Assembly (NCBI RefSeq): GCF_048264025.1
Contig: NZ_JBLXDN010000013.1
Location: 48,682 to 112,681 of the forward strand
Length of the DNA: 64,000 bases
Reading direction: 5' to 3'
DNA from: Nitrincola sp048264025
GTDB taxonomy: Bacteria > Pseudomonadota > Gammaproteobacteria > Pseudomonadales > Balneatricaceae
A program made the translations under genes and the position numbers. How positions within the stretch are numbered: the stretch's first letter is position 1; every line of letters starts with the position of its first letter. This document shows positions 27,129 to 35,996 of this stretch, piece by piece. Below the pieces are notes generated by a model. It was given only the letters and a program-made list of their open reading frames with translations. It was not told where the DNA came from and did no database searches.

Positions 27129-27406
27129 TTCCCCCGTTTTAGTGGACTCTCCTAGACTATGATTAGATAGTAAGTAGGCTTGAAGAAATTTTCGATGTGA
27201 GCCCATTGTTTATCGTGGATAAGATCTATTTAGATAATAAGTTTATGTACTTGATGTAGTCATTAGCAGTAATTATTAACAGATCCAAAGCAGTCTGAGC
27301 TTTTAACAAACCAAAGTATCAATAGAAGTTAAATCAGAGCCTGTTAGAAAGAGTTGGTGTTTTGAAAGTGGTTTTCTGTAGGCTCTTAATCAGAGAGGAT
27401 AGAAAC

Positions 27407-28879
27407 ATGGCATTACACCCAAAACGCCATCCAATAATCTATGTGCGTGGCTTCGCTATGCGTGATGCAGATATCGAAGATACTGTAAATACGCCTTACA
27501 TGGGGTTTAATTTAGGCTCGACTCGAATTAGGCAATCGCATGATCGGTCGTTTGTGCCATATATATTTGAATCCCCACTTATTCGATTAATGAAAGAGTA
27601 CGGCTATAAAGATGAGTATCTCGAGGGTAAGAGAAATGATGGCCGTATTCCACAACAAAGCGTAATTATATACCGTTACTATGAGCAACCAGAAACTGGG
27701 GATGGTCATCGTCCTGATATTTTAGAAGCGGCTAAAGGGCTGAGTGAACTGATTGAAGAGGTACGGGATCGGGTTTGTGGTGGTGATGCCGAGGCCGAAA
27801 AGGACTTCAAAGTGTATCTTGTGGCCCATTCTATGGGTGGGTTGATATGCCGCTGTCTGCTGCAGAACCCTAACGTGGGCAGCAAGCTGGCAAAACGCTG
27901 TATCGATAAGGTCTTCACGTATGGAACGCCACACAACGGTATTGAGATCGGCGGTATTAACGTGCCGAGGATGCTGGGGTTGTGGGATATAAGCAACTTT
28001 AACCGCAAAAATATTGCCAAATTTCTCGACCTTGAACCGCAGGAGGGTAACGTTAATCATCTGAATGAAACCTTTCCTCCTGAACGGTTTTTTTGCCTGG
28101 TGGGTACCAATTCCCGTGACTACAGTCTTGCTCGCTTGGGGGTGGGCACGGCTAGTGACGGTTTGGTGCGTATTGAAAATTCTTATGTGCAAAATGCGCC
28201 GCGCGTTTATTGCCATCTTAGCCATAGTGGCCATTATGGGATGGTTAACTCGCAGGAGGGGTACCAAAACCTGGTGCGATTCTTGTTCGGGGATTACAGG
28301 GTGATCCTTCGCATGGTACCGGAAGATCTCCCAATGCCACCGAGTATTCTCAAATACTACAAAAAGGATAAGAAAATCCGCGGATCCTACCTATTCGAAT
28401 GTACCATCATGCCCAGAGGCGATTTTCTGATTCCGATTGCGCTTACCGACCGGCGCGCTGAACATTCGTCGGCTATCTTCAGAACGTATGACGAGATATT
28501 TCATCCAGAGCGTGCGAAATTACAACAGCCAAGGCACCCTGTGTTGGCCAGTGTTTTTCTTGATTCTTCGAAAATCACTTCAAGAAAGACCATGGTTTTT
28601 ACTGTTGACCTTGCTGTACGCAGCACGGATTTTTGGGTGAATGGTATCTTGTCTACTAGCCGTCGTATTCCGGATGAAAATTTGTACCGTGATAAAATCG
28701 TGTTGAATGTCGCGTTAAATAATGAGGGCTGGACGGTACGTTTTGTTGAATCAGATGATAACTGGGGTGAAAATCCGGGTACTGAACTGAGTCGAGATGA
28801 TGATGGGTATTACATTCAATTGCACAACGCCAAGGGTTTTCGCGCTAAACTTTACTTGGATTTGACCCCATGGTCCTAG
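27407..28879 (+). CDS. Large alpha/beta hydrolase (PGAP1/lipase-like) with C-terminal extension
   Basis: From ATG 27407, which has AGAGAGG eight bases upstream, the protein is 490 aa. The N-terminal half is an alpha/beta hydrolase. IIYVRGF is at the first strand, the nucleophile serine is in VYLVAHSMGGLICR, and a TYGTPHNG segment follows as in lipases. A candidate acid lies in TASDGLVR and the histidine in SHSGHYGM. The last 190 residues (from about 300) form a beta-rich domain I do not recognise. No signal peptide is visible. The substrate is unknown, and a lipid-type ester is only a guess from the fold. Confidence 0.75.
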   Translation: MALHPKRHPIIYVRGFAMRDADIEDTVNTPYMGFNLGSTRIRQSHDRSFVPYIFESPLIRLMKEYGYKDEYLEGKRNDGRIPQQSVIIYRYYEQPETGDGHRPDILEAAKGLSELIEEVRDRVCGGDAEAEKDFKVYLVAHSMGGLICRCLLQNPNVGSKLAKRCIDKVFTYGTPHNGIEIGGINVPRMLGLWDISNFNRKNIAKFLDLEPQEGNVNHLNETFPPERFFCLVGTNSRDYSLARLGVGTASDGLVRIENSYVQNAPRVYCHLSHSGHYGMVNSQEGYQNLVRFLFGDYRVILRMVPEDLPMPPSILKYYKKDKKIRGSYLFECTIMPRGDFLIPIALTDRRAEHSSAIFRTYDEIFHPERAKLQQPRHPVLASVFLDSSKITSRKTMVFTVDLAVRSTDFWVNGILSTSRRIPDENLYRDKIVLNVALNNEGWTVRFVESDDNWGENPGTELSRDDDGYYIQLHNAKGFRAKLYLDLTPWS

Positions 28880-28947
28880 TGACTCACTGATGCCGGCGAA
28901 GTCTGCCGACCCTGTGTACCTGAATATCCATTAGCGCCGAAGGCGTT

Positions 28948-29196
28948 ATGAGATCAACCCGACATAGGAATACTGCTTTGCGGAAAGAGCTTAGAGAAAA
29001 AATTGTTGATGTATGTGATCAAAAAATCGACCAGAAAGGAGAGGGTGTCGGGCTATCGTTTTACGCATTCTTTAAAAATAAAAACGATCAGCCGGAGGTG
29101 CTCATGGAGGCTGCTCGGTGGTGGATTGAAACCCACAAATTGGATCATTTTGAAAAAGCGTTAAAAATCAGAGATATGGTTAAATCAGGTGCTTAG
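28948..29196 (+). CDS. Small conserved protein resembling DUF6500
   Basis: This protein of 82 aa has a basic N-terminus. Its core (KIDQKGEGVGLSFYAFFKNK and AARWWIETHKLDHFEKAL) looks like a small family of unknown function that I recall as DUF6500. The start ATG 28948 lies in a GGCGTTATG context without a clear SD. Nothing in the neighbours suggests a role. Confidence 0.55.
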   Translation: MRSTRHRNTALRKELREKIVDVCDQKIDQKGEGVGLSFYAFFKNKNDQPEVLMEAARWWIETHKLDHFEKALKIRDMVKSGA

Positions 29197-29313
29197 CTGT
29201 ACCGAAATTCACATAATAAACGGCTGTTGTTACCCCTTTGGGGCTGGGGCGGCCTTTTCGCCAATGCCGGGTGTTATGTGCTCTAGAGTTTGGGCCAGAA
29301 AAGGAGAGTCAGA

Positions 29314-29850
29314 ATGTTTCAGGAAGTCATAGATTTTTGGTTTAATGAACTTGAACCAAAGCAGTGGTGGCAAAAGGATGACAGGCTTGATTCCATGATC
29401 CAAAAGCGTTTTGGATATCTTCATAGTCAAGCTAAGGCCGGAGAGCTTTTTTCATGGCGAAAAACAGCGCTTGGCAGCCTCGCCGAGATTATCGTTCTTG
29501 ATCAGTTCTCACGCAATATCTACCGTGATACACCAGATTCATTTGCTTGTGATCCCATGGCGCTTGCTTTAGCGCAATTTGCAATCTCAAAAAATTTAGA
29601 AAAACAGCTATCTGATATTCAGTGTTCTTTTTTGTATATGCCATTTATGCACAGTGAGTCAAAATTAATCCACGTGGAAGCCGTTAAATTGTATGAAGCG
29701 TTAGGCATTCAAAACAGCTTGGATTTTGAGTACAAGCACAAAGCAATCATCGATAGATTTGACCGTTACCCCCATAGAAATAAAATTCTGGGGCGTAACT
29801 CGACAGAGGAAGAAAAGGCGTTTCTGAAACAGCCAAACTCAGGGTTCTAA
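29314..29850 (+). CDS. DUF924 family protein
   Basis: From ATG 29314 (AAAAGGAGAG upstream) this is 178 aa. Conserved DUF924 segments are VIDFWFNELEPKQWW, LAEIIVLDQFSRNIYR, FLYMPFMHSESK and RFDRYPHRNKILGR. The fold is TPR-like; the biochemical role is not established. The frame opens at 29290, but the SD decides for the later ATG. Confidence 0.87.
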   Translation: MFQEVIDFWFNELEPKQWWQKDDRLDSMIQKRFGYLHSQAKAGELFSWRKTALGSLAEIIVLDQFSRNIYRDTPDSFACDPMALALAQFAISKNLEKQLSDIQCSFLYMPFMHSESKLIHVEAVKLYEALGIQNSLDFEYKHKAIIDRFDRYPHRNKILGRNSTEEEKAFLKQPNSGF

Positions 29851-29913
29851 GAGTGCAACATCTTAGTGTTTCTGTTTGTGTTGCACTTATCCTTGCATAG
29901 CTGCTATCTGGAA

Positions 29914-29945
29914 TATATGATTCATATATGAATTGTATATGAATC
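29914..29945. promoter_or_regulatory. Operator-like triple repeat upstream of the ParD-like gene
   Basis: TATATGA occurs at 29914, 29925 and 29936, exactly 11 bp apart. Superimposed are a 12-bp palindrome (TTCATATATGAA, 29921-29932) and a perfect 10-bp inverted repeat (GATTCATATA at 29919-29928, TATATGAATC at 29936-29945). The site ends 19 bases before the ParD-like start codon, so a bound repressor could block the promoter. Helical-turn spacing fits cooperative binding by a ribbon-helix-helix protein such as the adjacent product; this is inference. Confidence 0.65.
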
Positions 29946-29964
29946 GCATGCTAAAGGTGGGGCT

Positions 29965-30171
29965 ATGGGGATTGTAAAAATAGATGAGGAGCTGCATTGC
30001 GAGATTCGCAAAGCAAGCGCAGTTATGGTTCGTTCTATAAATGCACAGGCTGAGTATTGGATAAAAATTGGCATGCTTGCTGAGGCTAATCCAAACATGT
30101 CGTTTTCTGAAATTATGGTCGAACAAATGAAGCGAGCCAATGTTGACATAAGGAAGGCTGTCGGTGGCTAA
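29965..30171 (+). CDS. ParD-like antitoxin-type protein (putative ribbon-helix-helix)
   Basis: This protein of 68 aa resembles the ParD-like family. A short N-terminal strand (GIVKIDEEL) and two helices (HCEIRKASAVMVRSINAQAE, WIKIGMLAEANP) are consistent with a ribbon-helix-helix DNA-binding fold. A second helical part (FSEIMVEQMKRANVDI) may bind a partner. A strong SD (AGGTGGGG) precedes the ATG. It overlaps the methionine aminopeptidase gene by eight bases. The repeated operator directly upstream suggests autoregulation. Confidence 0.68.
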   Translation: MGIVKIDEELHCEIRKASAVMVRSINAQAEYWIKIGMLAEANPNMSFSEIMVEQMKRANVDIRKAVGG

Positions 30172-30937
30172 CGTAAAATACAAAAGTGTCGAAGAATTAA
30201 ATGTGATGCGGGAATCTGGACGTTTACTTGCAACCGTTTTCGACTATCTTGACGATTTCGTCAAGGCCGGTGTATCCACGATGGATATAAACAATTTGGC
30301 AGAGAGATACATCACCGACCAATTGAATGCCCGCCCTGCCAGTAAGGGGCAATATGGTTATCAATACGTTCTGAACAGCTCTGTAAATCATGTTGTATGC
30401 CACGGAATTCCTTCACCCACCCAGAAATTGAAATCTGGTGATATAGTCAATATCGATATTACGTTGGAGCAGGGGGGATTTATCGCAGATTCCAGCAAGA
30501 TGTATATGGTCGGTGAGGTAACTCCAATTGCTAGACAGTTGGTCGATAAAACGTATGAGGCGATGTGGGAAGGAATACGGAGCGTAAGGCCTGGCGCGAC
30601 ACTTGGTGATATTGGTTACGCCATTCAGAGGCATGCCGAAAAGCATGGCTATTCCGTTGTTCGCGAGTATTGTGGTCATGGGATTGGCCGGGAAATGCAC
30701 GAAGAGCCGCAGGTTCTGCATTATGGTGAGCGAGGGAGAGGTCTGGTCCTGCAAGAAGGGATGGTGTTTACAATAGAACCGATGATTAATCAGGGTAAGG
30801 CCAAGGTTAAGCTGAAGAAAGACGGGTGGACCGTTGTCACTAGTGACAAGAAATTATCCGCGCAGTGGGAGCATACTATTGCGGTCACATCGACGGGTTA
30901 TGAGGTGCTTACACTCAGAACTTCAGAGCTTACTTAA
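30164..30937 (+). CDS. Type I methionine aminopeptidase in a toxin-like position
   Basis: Methionine aminopeptidase removes the initiator methionine from nascent proteins. This 257-aa copy keeps all five metal ligands of the type I enzyme. The Asp pair lies in VNIDITLEQ and FIADSSKMY, the His in YCGHGIGRE, and the Glu pair in FTIEPMIN and QWEHTIAV. It should therefore be active. The start is GTG 30164 with AAGGAAGG upstream, inside the end of the ParD-like gene. It is not next to rpsB, so it is probably a second, accessory copy. The last eight bases overlap the convergent regulator gene. Confidence 0.88.
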   Translation: MANVKYKSVEELNVMRESGRLLATVFDYLDDFVKAGVSTMDINNLAERYITDQLNARPASKGQYGYQYVLNSSVNHVVCHGIPSPTQKLKSGDIVNIDITLEQGGFIADSSKMYMVGEVTPIARQLVDKTYEAMWEGIRSVRPGATLGDIGYAIQRHAEKHGYSVVREYCGHGIGREMHEEPQVLHYGERGRGLVLQEGMVFTIEPMINQGKAKVKLKKDGWTVVTSDKKLSAQWEHTIAVTSTGYEVLTLRTSELT

Positions 30938-31685
30938 CAATCGCAGGCATAGTATCCACATCGGTTTTGAACAGCCCATAGCGCCAGCCGCGGATGGCAA
31001 TGATCACGGTCGTCCCGTGGCGCGTATCGAAATCCAGCGATACATCCTCCCGGTTAAACTCTTCAAACTCCCGCGCCAGGCGTTGCATGCGTCGCTGGAA
31101 CGCCTGATTGGATGATTTCGACAGCATACCGTTCAGCACGATCAGGTTCTCATCCTCGCCCTGAAAACGGGAATTGAAGTATTCGCTGGCGATACGCTGC
31201 TGGAAGAACTGCTGGATCGGGCCATTTTCAATCCAGTTGAAGTTGGCGGCCACCTTCAGCTTGACCCGGTTTCGGGGCAGCAGGTCAATAAGCTGAAGTT
31301 TGTCCAGGCGCGCCAGTTTCCGGGTGCAGATGTGCGGGTCAAGTTGATGGACCTGCAGGATATCGTCCAGAGTCCAGCGGTTGAGTATGCACACGGTGAT
31401 CAGCAGCAGAGTCAAATCGCCTGCGATTTCACGCTCCTGCTCGACGGTAAGGCGCTCGATACGGCCTGTTTCCTCTTCCATCTGTTTGACCAGATCGGTG
31501 ATTTCCAGGCCGATCAATTGGCCAATGGCTTCCAGTCGCTCCAATGATAACTGGTTTGTGGATAGCAGCCGTTTTACACTGGCTTCGGATAAGTCCAGCG
31601 CTGTGGCTACATCGGCGTAGGTTTTGCCGTGGGCTTTCAGGGCTCGTTTCAGTGTGGTGATCAGTGCTTTGGTCTGTCTGGCCAT
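30930..31685 (-). CDS. Helix-turn-helix transcriptional regulator, divergent from the acyltransferase fusion
   Basis: This protein of 251 aa has an N-terminal Xre/Cro-type helix-turn-helix (about residues 8-65: KTYADVATALDLSEASVKRL). The C-terminal region of about 185 residues probably senses a ligand or dimerises; I do not recognise it. It is transcribed away from the LplT-PlsC-acyl-ACP synthetase gene. A perfect inverted repeat sits in the shared promoter region, so it is a good candidate for the local regulator. The DNA-binding part is clear; the ligand is unknown. Confidence 0.8.
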   Translation of the reverse strand: MARQTKALITTLKRALKAHGKTYADVATALDLSEASVKRLLSTNQLSLERLEAIGQLIGLEITDLVKQMEEETGRIERLTVEQEREIAGDLTLLLITVCILNRWTLDDILQVHQLDPHICTRKLARLDKLQLIDLLPRNRVKLKVAANFNWIENGPIQQFFQQRIASEYFNSRFQGEDENLIVLNGMLSKSSNQAFQRRMQRLAREFEEFNREDVSLDFDTRHGTTVIIAIRGWRYGLFKTDVDTMPAIVK

Positions 31686-31720
31686 GGGTTTTCTGCTATT
31701 TCGCTTGAGCCGCTCGGGAG

Positions 31721-31745
31721 TAAAGTATCGCTATATGATACTTTA
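31721..31745. promoter_or_regulatory. Perfect 9-bp inverted repeat in the divergent promoter region
   Basis: TAAAGTATC and GATACTTTA are separated by seven bases. The site is 36 bases upstream of the regulator start and about 98 bases upstream of the chosen acyltransferase start. Size and symmetry suit a dimeric helix-turn-helix protein, most simply the product of the adjacent gene. Confidence 0.62.
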
Positions 31746-31842
31746 TGGTGGCTTTTACGCAACTATTAACAGGGAAGTTGTACCTCGCCTTAATTCTGAT
31801 CAGGATGGCGCGGAACAAATAAATCGCAATAGGACGCCGATT

Positions 31843-34800
31843 GTGAACCAGCTTTTCAGAGTTAAAGGATTTCTTGCCTATATCCTCGTGGTGTTTCTTA
31901 ACGCCTTTGTGGATTTAGGCCACAAGATTATTATTCAGAACACCATCTTCAAAACCTGGGATGGCGACCTGCAGGTGATTCTCACAGCACTGATCAACGG
32001 TCTGATTCTGCTGCCGTTCATCCTGTTATTTTCTCCTGCCGGGTTTATCTCTGACCGTTTTCCCAAGCCGACCGTAATTCGCTACGGTGCGCTGGCCGTT
32101 GTTGCTGGCACGGGGCTGATTGCCCTTAGTTATATGGCTGGCTGGTTCTGGGTATCCTTCGGGTTGACGTTACTGCTATCGATTCAGAGTGCGATCTACT
32201 CACCGGCCAAGTATGGCTATATCCGCGAATTGCTCGGCGATGAGCGTCTCGCTCAGGGTAACGCGTTGGTGCAGGCGGCCACCATTGTGTCGATTTTGGC
32301 AGGTACGATTGTATTTTCCGGGCTGTTCGAGCATTTCTATCAGCCGGACTTCAGCGATACCTCGGCGGTGATGCACGCGATTGCGCCGTTGGGGCTGGTG
32401 CTGGTGGTGTTGTCTGTTGTCGAGTGGATTCTAGCTGGACGACTGCCTCAGCGGGACGCGGGCGAACCTGGTAAGACATTCAGTGTTAGCACCTATGTGA
32501 AGGGCGGTTATTTGCGCGGTAACCTCCGTGCGATTCGGGGCAACCGGGCTATCTGGTTGTCTATTGTTGGTTTGGCGATGTTCTGGGCGATCTCTCAGGT
32601 GCTGTTGGCGGCATTTCCGGCCTATGCCAAAGAGGCGCTGGCCGAGACCAATACACTGGTGATTCAGGGGCTGTTGGGCGTTAGCGGTATCGGTATTCTG
32701 ATCGGTTCCATTGTTGCTGGCCGTGCTTCCCGTGCGCATATTGAACTTGGCCTGGTGCCGCTGGGCGCTATAGGTATCGCCTTCTGTCTGGGGGTCATGC
32801 CGTTGTTCAGTGGGTTGTACTCTCTGGCGGCGCTGCTGCTGTTGATCGGTGTGTGCGGTGGGCTGTTTATCGTGCCGCTGAACTCACTGATCCAATACAC
32901 CGCACGTGAACAGAATATGGGCACAGTGCTGGCTGGCAATAACTGGATTCAGAATCTGGTAATGATCAGCTTTCTCGGGCTGACGGTGCTGTTTTCGCTG
33001 TTGGGTTTCAGCAGCGCCGGTCTGTTCTACCTGTTAGCGGTTGTGGCCGTCGTGGGTGCCGCTTACACGCTGTATTGTCTGCCTCATTCGCTGGTGCGCA
33101 TCTTCGTCGGTGTGCTGCTCAAACGTCGCTACCGGGTGAGCGTATCGGGGCTGGAGCATCTGCCGAAAGAGGGTGGCGTGCTGTTGCTGGGTAATCATAT
33201 CAGTTGGATCGACTGGGCCATGGTACAGATCGCCTGCCCGCGTCCTGTACGTTTCGTCATGTTGCGCAGCATCTATGAAACCTGGTATCTGAAACCTTTC
33301 CTGCAGCTTTTTGGTGCGATTCCGATCAGTGCCGGTAACAGCCAGGATGCGCTGGCGAGTGTCAATCAGTGCCTTAAACAGGGTGAGGTCGTGTGCCTGT
33401 TCCCGGAAGGTGCTATCAGTCGCACAGGGCATTTGGGCATGTTCCGCCGTGGTTATGAGAAAGTGGTGGAAGATATCGAGCAGGGGGTGATCGTGCCATT
33501 CTACCTGCGTGGCCTGTGGGGTAGCCGTCTGTCCCGCTCGCATAGCGAAAAGCTGCGTGAGAACACCACTGATGGCTTCAAGCGCAATGTGATTGTAGCG
33601 CTGGGTAAACCTTTGCCGTTGAGTACCAAAGCCGAGGCGCTTAAGCAGAAGGTGTTCGAGCTGTCGGTGGATGCTTGGGAAGACTACACCGCGATGCTGG
33701 AACCTCTGCCGCAGGCCTGGATGAAACAGGCCAAGCGTCGCCCGACCTCGGTCAGTCTGATCGATACGCTCGGTGATGTGCGTTACAGCAATGCCCGGGT
33801 GATCGCCGGTACAACTGCGATGGCGCGCAGCATGAAGAAAATCTGCCGCGAGCAGAACGTGGGCCTTATACTGCCTGCCAGTGCCGCGGGAGTGATGGCT
33901 AATTTGGCTGTGATGCTGAACGGTCAGACCGCCGTGAATCTAAATTTCACCGCCGGCGTGGATTCAGTGCAAGCGGCGATTCGCAGCGCCGGAATCGATA
34001 CCGTGTATACCTCTGAGCGGTTTGCCAAAAAGCTCTCGGATCGCGGGCTCGATCTGGATGCGATGCTGGCCGGTACCCGGGTGGTACACCTGGAAGATAT
34101 ACGCGCACGTATGACCAAAACCCGTTTGCTGACGCATTTGATCAGTGCCTATCTGCTGCCGGCCTCTTGGTTGTGTTACCTGTACGGACGCGGTACCACA
34201 CTGGAGAGCCCGGCGCAGATTCTGTTTTCCAGTGGCAGTGAGGGTACACCCAAGGGGGTGGTGCTGACCCATCGCAACCTGATGGGCAATATCAAGCAGA
34301 TCAGCGATGTGCTCAACACCGATGAAAACGATGCCATGATGGCTTGCCTGCCGCTGTTTCATTCATTCGGCCTGACGGTAAACAGCCTGCTGCCGATGGT
34401 GGAAGGGATTCCTGCGGTATGTCACCCGGACCCTACCGATGCGCTCAATATAAGCAAGGCGATTTATCGCCACAAGGTGAGTATTCTGTGTGGTACAGCC
34501 ACCTTCCTACGGCTTTATAGCCGCAACCGCAATGTCGTGCCGAGCATGCTGGATTCTTTGCGTGTGATTGTCGCCGGTGCCGAAAAGCTATCGCCAGAGG
34601 TGCGTAACAGTTTCGAGCTGAAGTTCAAAAAAACGATTTTCGAAGGCTATGGTGCCACCGAGACCGCGCCGGTGGCCAGTGTTAACGTGCCTGATTCCAT
34701 GGACCCGAGCAGTTGGAAGGTTCAGACGGGTAACAAACCGGGTACGGTGGGTATGCCACTGCCTGGCAGTTGCTTCCGTATTGTCGATCCAGAATCGCTG

Positions 34801-35298
34801 GAATCACTGCCCGGTGGCGATGATGGTTTGATCCTGGTTTCCGGTGGGCAGGTCATGCAGGGTTATTTGAATGACCCTGAGAAAACCGATGATGCCATTG
34901 TTGAACTGGACGGTCGGCGCTGGTACTGCACGGGTGATAAAGGGCATATCGATAGCGACGGTTTCCTGAGTATCGTCGACCGCTACTCCCGCTTTGCCAA
35001 GATTGGCGGCGAGATGATCAGTCTGGGTGCGGTGGAGGCGGCCGTCGCCGGGGTGGTAGACAGTGAAACCACCGAATTTGGCGCTACCAATATCAAGGAC
35101 GATAAAAAAGGTGAAAAAGTAGTGCTGCTGATCACCGAGGGCGCTGATGATATCCGCCAGAAAATGGTCAAGGCGGGGGTGAATCCGTTAATGATTCCGG
35201 CACAGGTTGTTGCCGTGGACGAGCTGCCCAAACTCGGTAGTGGCAAGGTGGATTACAAAGGGCTGAAGCAGGTGGCAAGTCGGCTATTGCTGACCTGA
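31843..35298 (+). CDS. Fused lysophospholipid transporter / acyltransferase / acyl-ACP synthetase (LplT-PlsC-Aas type)
   Basis: From GTG 31843 (AGGA eight bases upstream, MNQLFRVKGFLAYIL) the protein is about 1151 aa with three parts. Residues 1-415 form an LplT-like MFS transporter. Residues 425-640 form a PlsC acyltransferase with NHISWIDW (HX4D) and FPEGAISRTG. Residues 660-1150 form an AMP-binding acyl-ACP synthetase with SSGSEGTPKGV, GYGATETAPV and a C-terminal lysine region (LPKLGSGKVDYKG). This matches the phospholipid-repair system that imports and reacylates lysophospholipid, with transport fused in. The frame opens at 31624 inside the regulator gene, but that extension is not credible. 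Confidence 0.9.
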   Translation: MNQLFRVKGFLAYILVVFLNAFVDLGHKIIIQNTIFKTWDGDLQVILTALINGLILLPFILLFSPAGFISDRFPKPTVIRYGALAVVAGTGLIALSYMAGWFWVSFGLTLLLSIQSAIYSPAKYGYIRELLGDERLAQGNALVQAATIVSILAGTIVFSGLFEHFYQPDFSDTSAVMHAIAPLGLVLVVLSVVEWILAGRLPQRDAGEPGKTFSVSTYVKGGYLRGNLRAIRGNRAIWLSIVGLAMFWAISQVLLAAFPAYAKEALAETNTLVIQGLLGVSGIGILIGSIVAGRASRAHIELGLVPLGAIGIAFCLGVMPLFSGLYSLAALLLLIGVCGGLFIVPLNSLIQYTAREQNMGTVLAGNNWIQNLVMISFLGLTVLFSLLGFSSAGLFYLLAVVAVVGAAYTLYCLPHSLVRIFVGVLLKRRYRVSVSGLEHLPKEGGVLLLGNHISWIDWAMVQIACPRPVRFVMLRSIYETWYLKPFLQLFGAIPISAGNSQDALASVNQCLKQGEVVCLFPEGAISRTGHLGMFRRGYEKVVEDIEQGVIVPFYLRGLWGSRLSRSHSEKLRENTTDGFKRNVIVALGKPLPLSTKAEALKQKVFELSVDAWEDYTAMLEPLPQAWMKQAKRRPTSVSLIDTLGDVRYSNARVIAGTTAMARSMKKICREQNVGLILPASAAGVMANLAVMLNGQTAVNLNFTAGVDSVQAAIRSAGIDTVYTSERFAKKLSDRGLDLDAMLAGTRVVHLEDIRARMTKTRLLTHLISAYLLPASWLCYLYGRGTTLESPAQILFSSGSEGTPKGVVLTHRNLMGNIKQISDVLNTDENDAMMACLPLFHSFGLTVNSLLPMVEGIPAVCHPDPTDALNISKAIYRHKVSILCGTATFLRLYSRNRNVVPSMLDSLRVIVAGAEKLSPEVRNSFELKFKKTIFEGYGATETAPVASVNVPDSMDPSSWKVQTGNKPGTVGMPLPGSCFRIVDPESLESLPGGDDGLILVSGGQVMQGYLNDPEKTDDAIVELDGRRWYCTGDKGHIDSDGFLSIVDRYSRFAKIGGEMISLGAVEAAVAGVVDSETTEFGATNIKDDKKGEKVVLLITEGADDIRQKMVKAGVNPLMIPAQVVAVDELPKLGSGKVDYKGLKQVASRLLLT

Positions 35299-35348
35299 TC
35301 TGCGAAGGTAGATGTGAATAACTATAGAGTATTTCTGGAGGTTTACCT

Positions 35349-35996
35349 GTGTCTGATCAAGCACATATTGTTTTGATACATGGCCTTTACATGCGCCCCT
35401 TGGTGATGCGACCCATGGCGCGTTGGTTTGAAGCGCAAGGCTATTCGACTAGCTCTTTTGGTTATAAGACGACTTCCGAATCACTGGAGCTGAATGTAGA
35501 GAACCTGTCCTCGCACCTTAGTAGTATCAATGCCAATGAGATTTTTCTTGTCTGCCATTCACTGGGTGGATTACTGGCGCGCGCCTATGTCGCGTCTGTG
35601 GGTGAAGATCATACTATTCGCAAGGTGGTTACTATTGGTACGCCGCATCAAGGCGCGGCTATTGCCCGGTGGATGAAGTCAAAAAAACTTGGGAGCCTCC
35701 TGGGTCATAGCATGGAGAAAGGATTGATAAAAAACAGATCAGACTGGGATCTGGACATTCCTCTTGGAAGTATTGCCGGAGACGGAGGTATTGGCTTCCT
35801 GCCGCTGATAAAAGGAAATGCAGAGCCCTCTGATGGCACCGTATCCGTCAGTGAAACTCACATACAGGGTGAGACTGACCACATAGTTCTGCACTACAGC
35901 CATATTCAGCTTATTATGGTTGCCGAAGTGTACGAGAAAGCACTTTGTTTCATAAAACACAGTAATTTTACATCTGATAGTTCAGGTTCAAGTTGA
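35349..35996 (+). CDS. Alpha/beta hydrolase (PGAP1-like esterase/lipase)
   Basis: This alpha/beta hydrolase of 215 aa has the oxyanion strand IVLIHGLYMRP, the nucleophile elbow FLVCHSLGGLLAR, the TIGTPHQGAAIA segment and a late His (LHYSHIQLI). A Ser/Thr-rich tail ends the protein. The start is GTG 35349 with GGAGG eight bases upstream. It lies 50 bases after the acyltransferase fusion, on the same strand, and may be co-expressed with it. A phospholipid-related role is possible but unproven. Confidence 0.82.
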   Translation: MSDQAHIVLIHGLYMRPLVMRPMARWFEAQGYSTSSFGYKTTSESLELNVENLSSHLSSINANEIFLVCHSLGGLLARAYVASVGEDHTIRKVVTIGTPHQGAAIARWMKSKKLGSLLGHSMEKGLIKNRSDWDLDIPLGSIAGDGGIGFLPLIKGNAEPSDGTVSVSETHIQGETDHIVLHYSHIQLIMVAEVYEKALCFIKHSNFTSDSSGSS

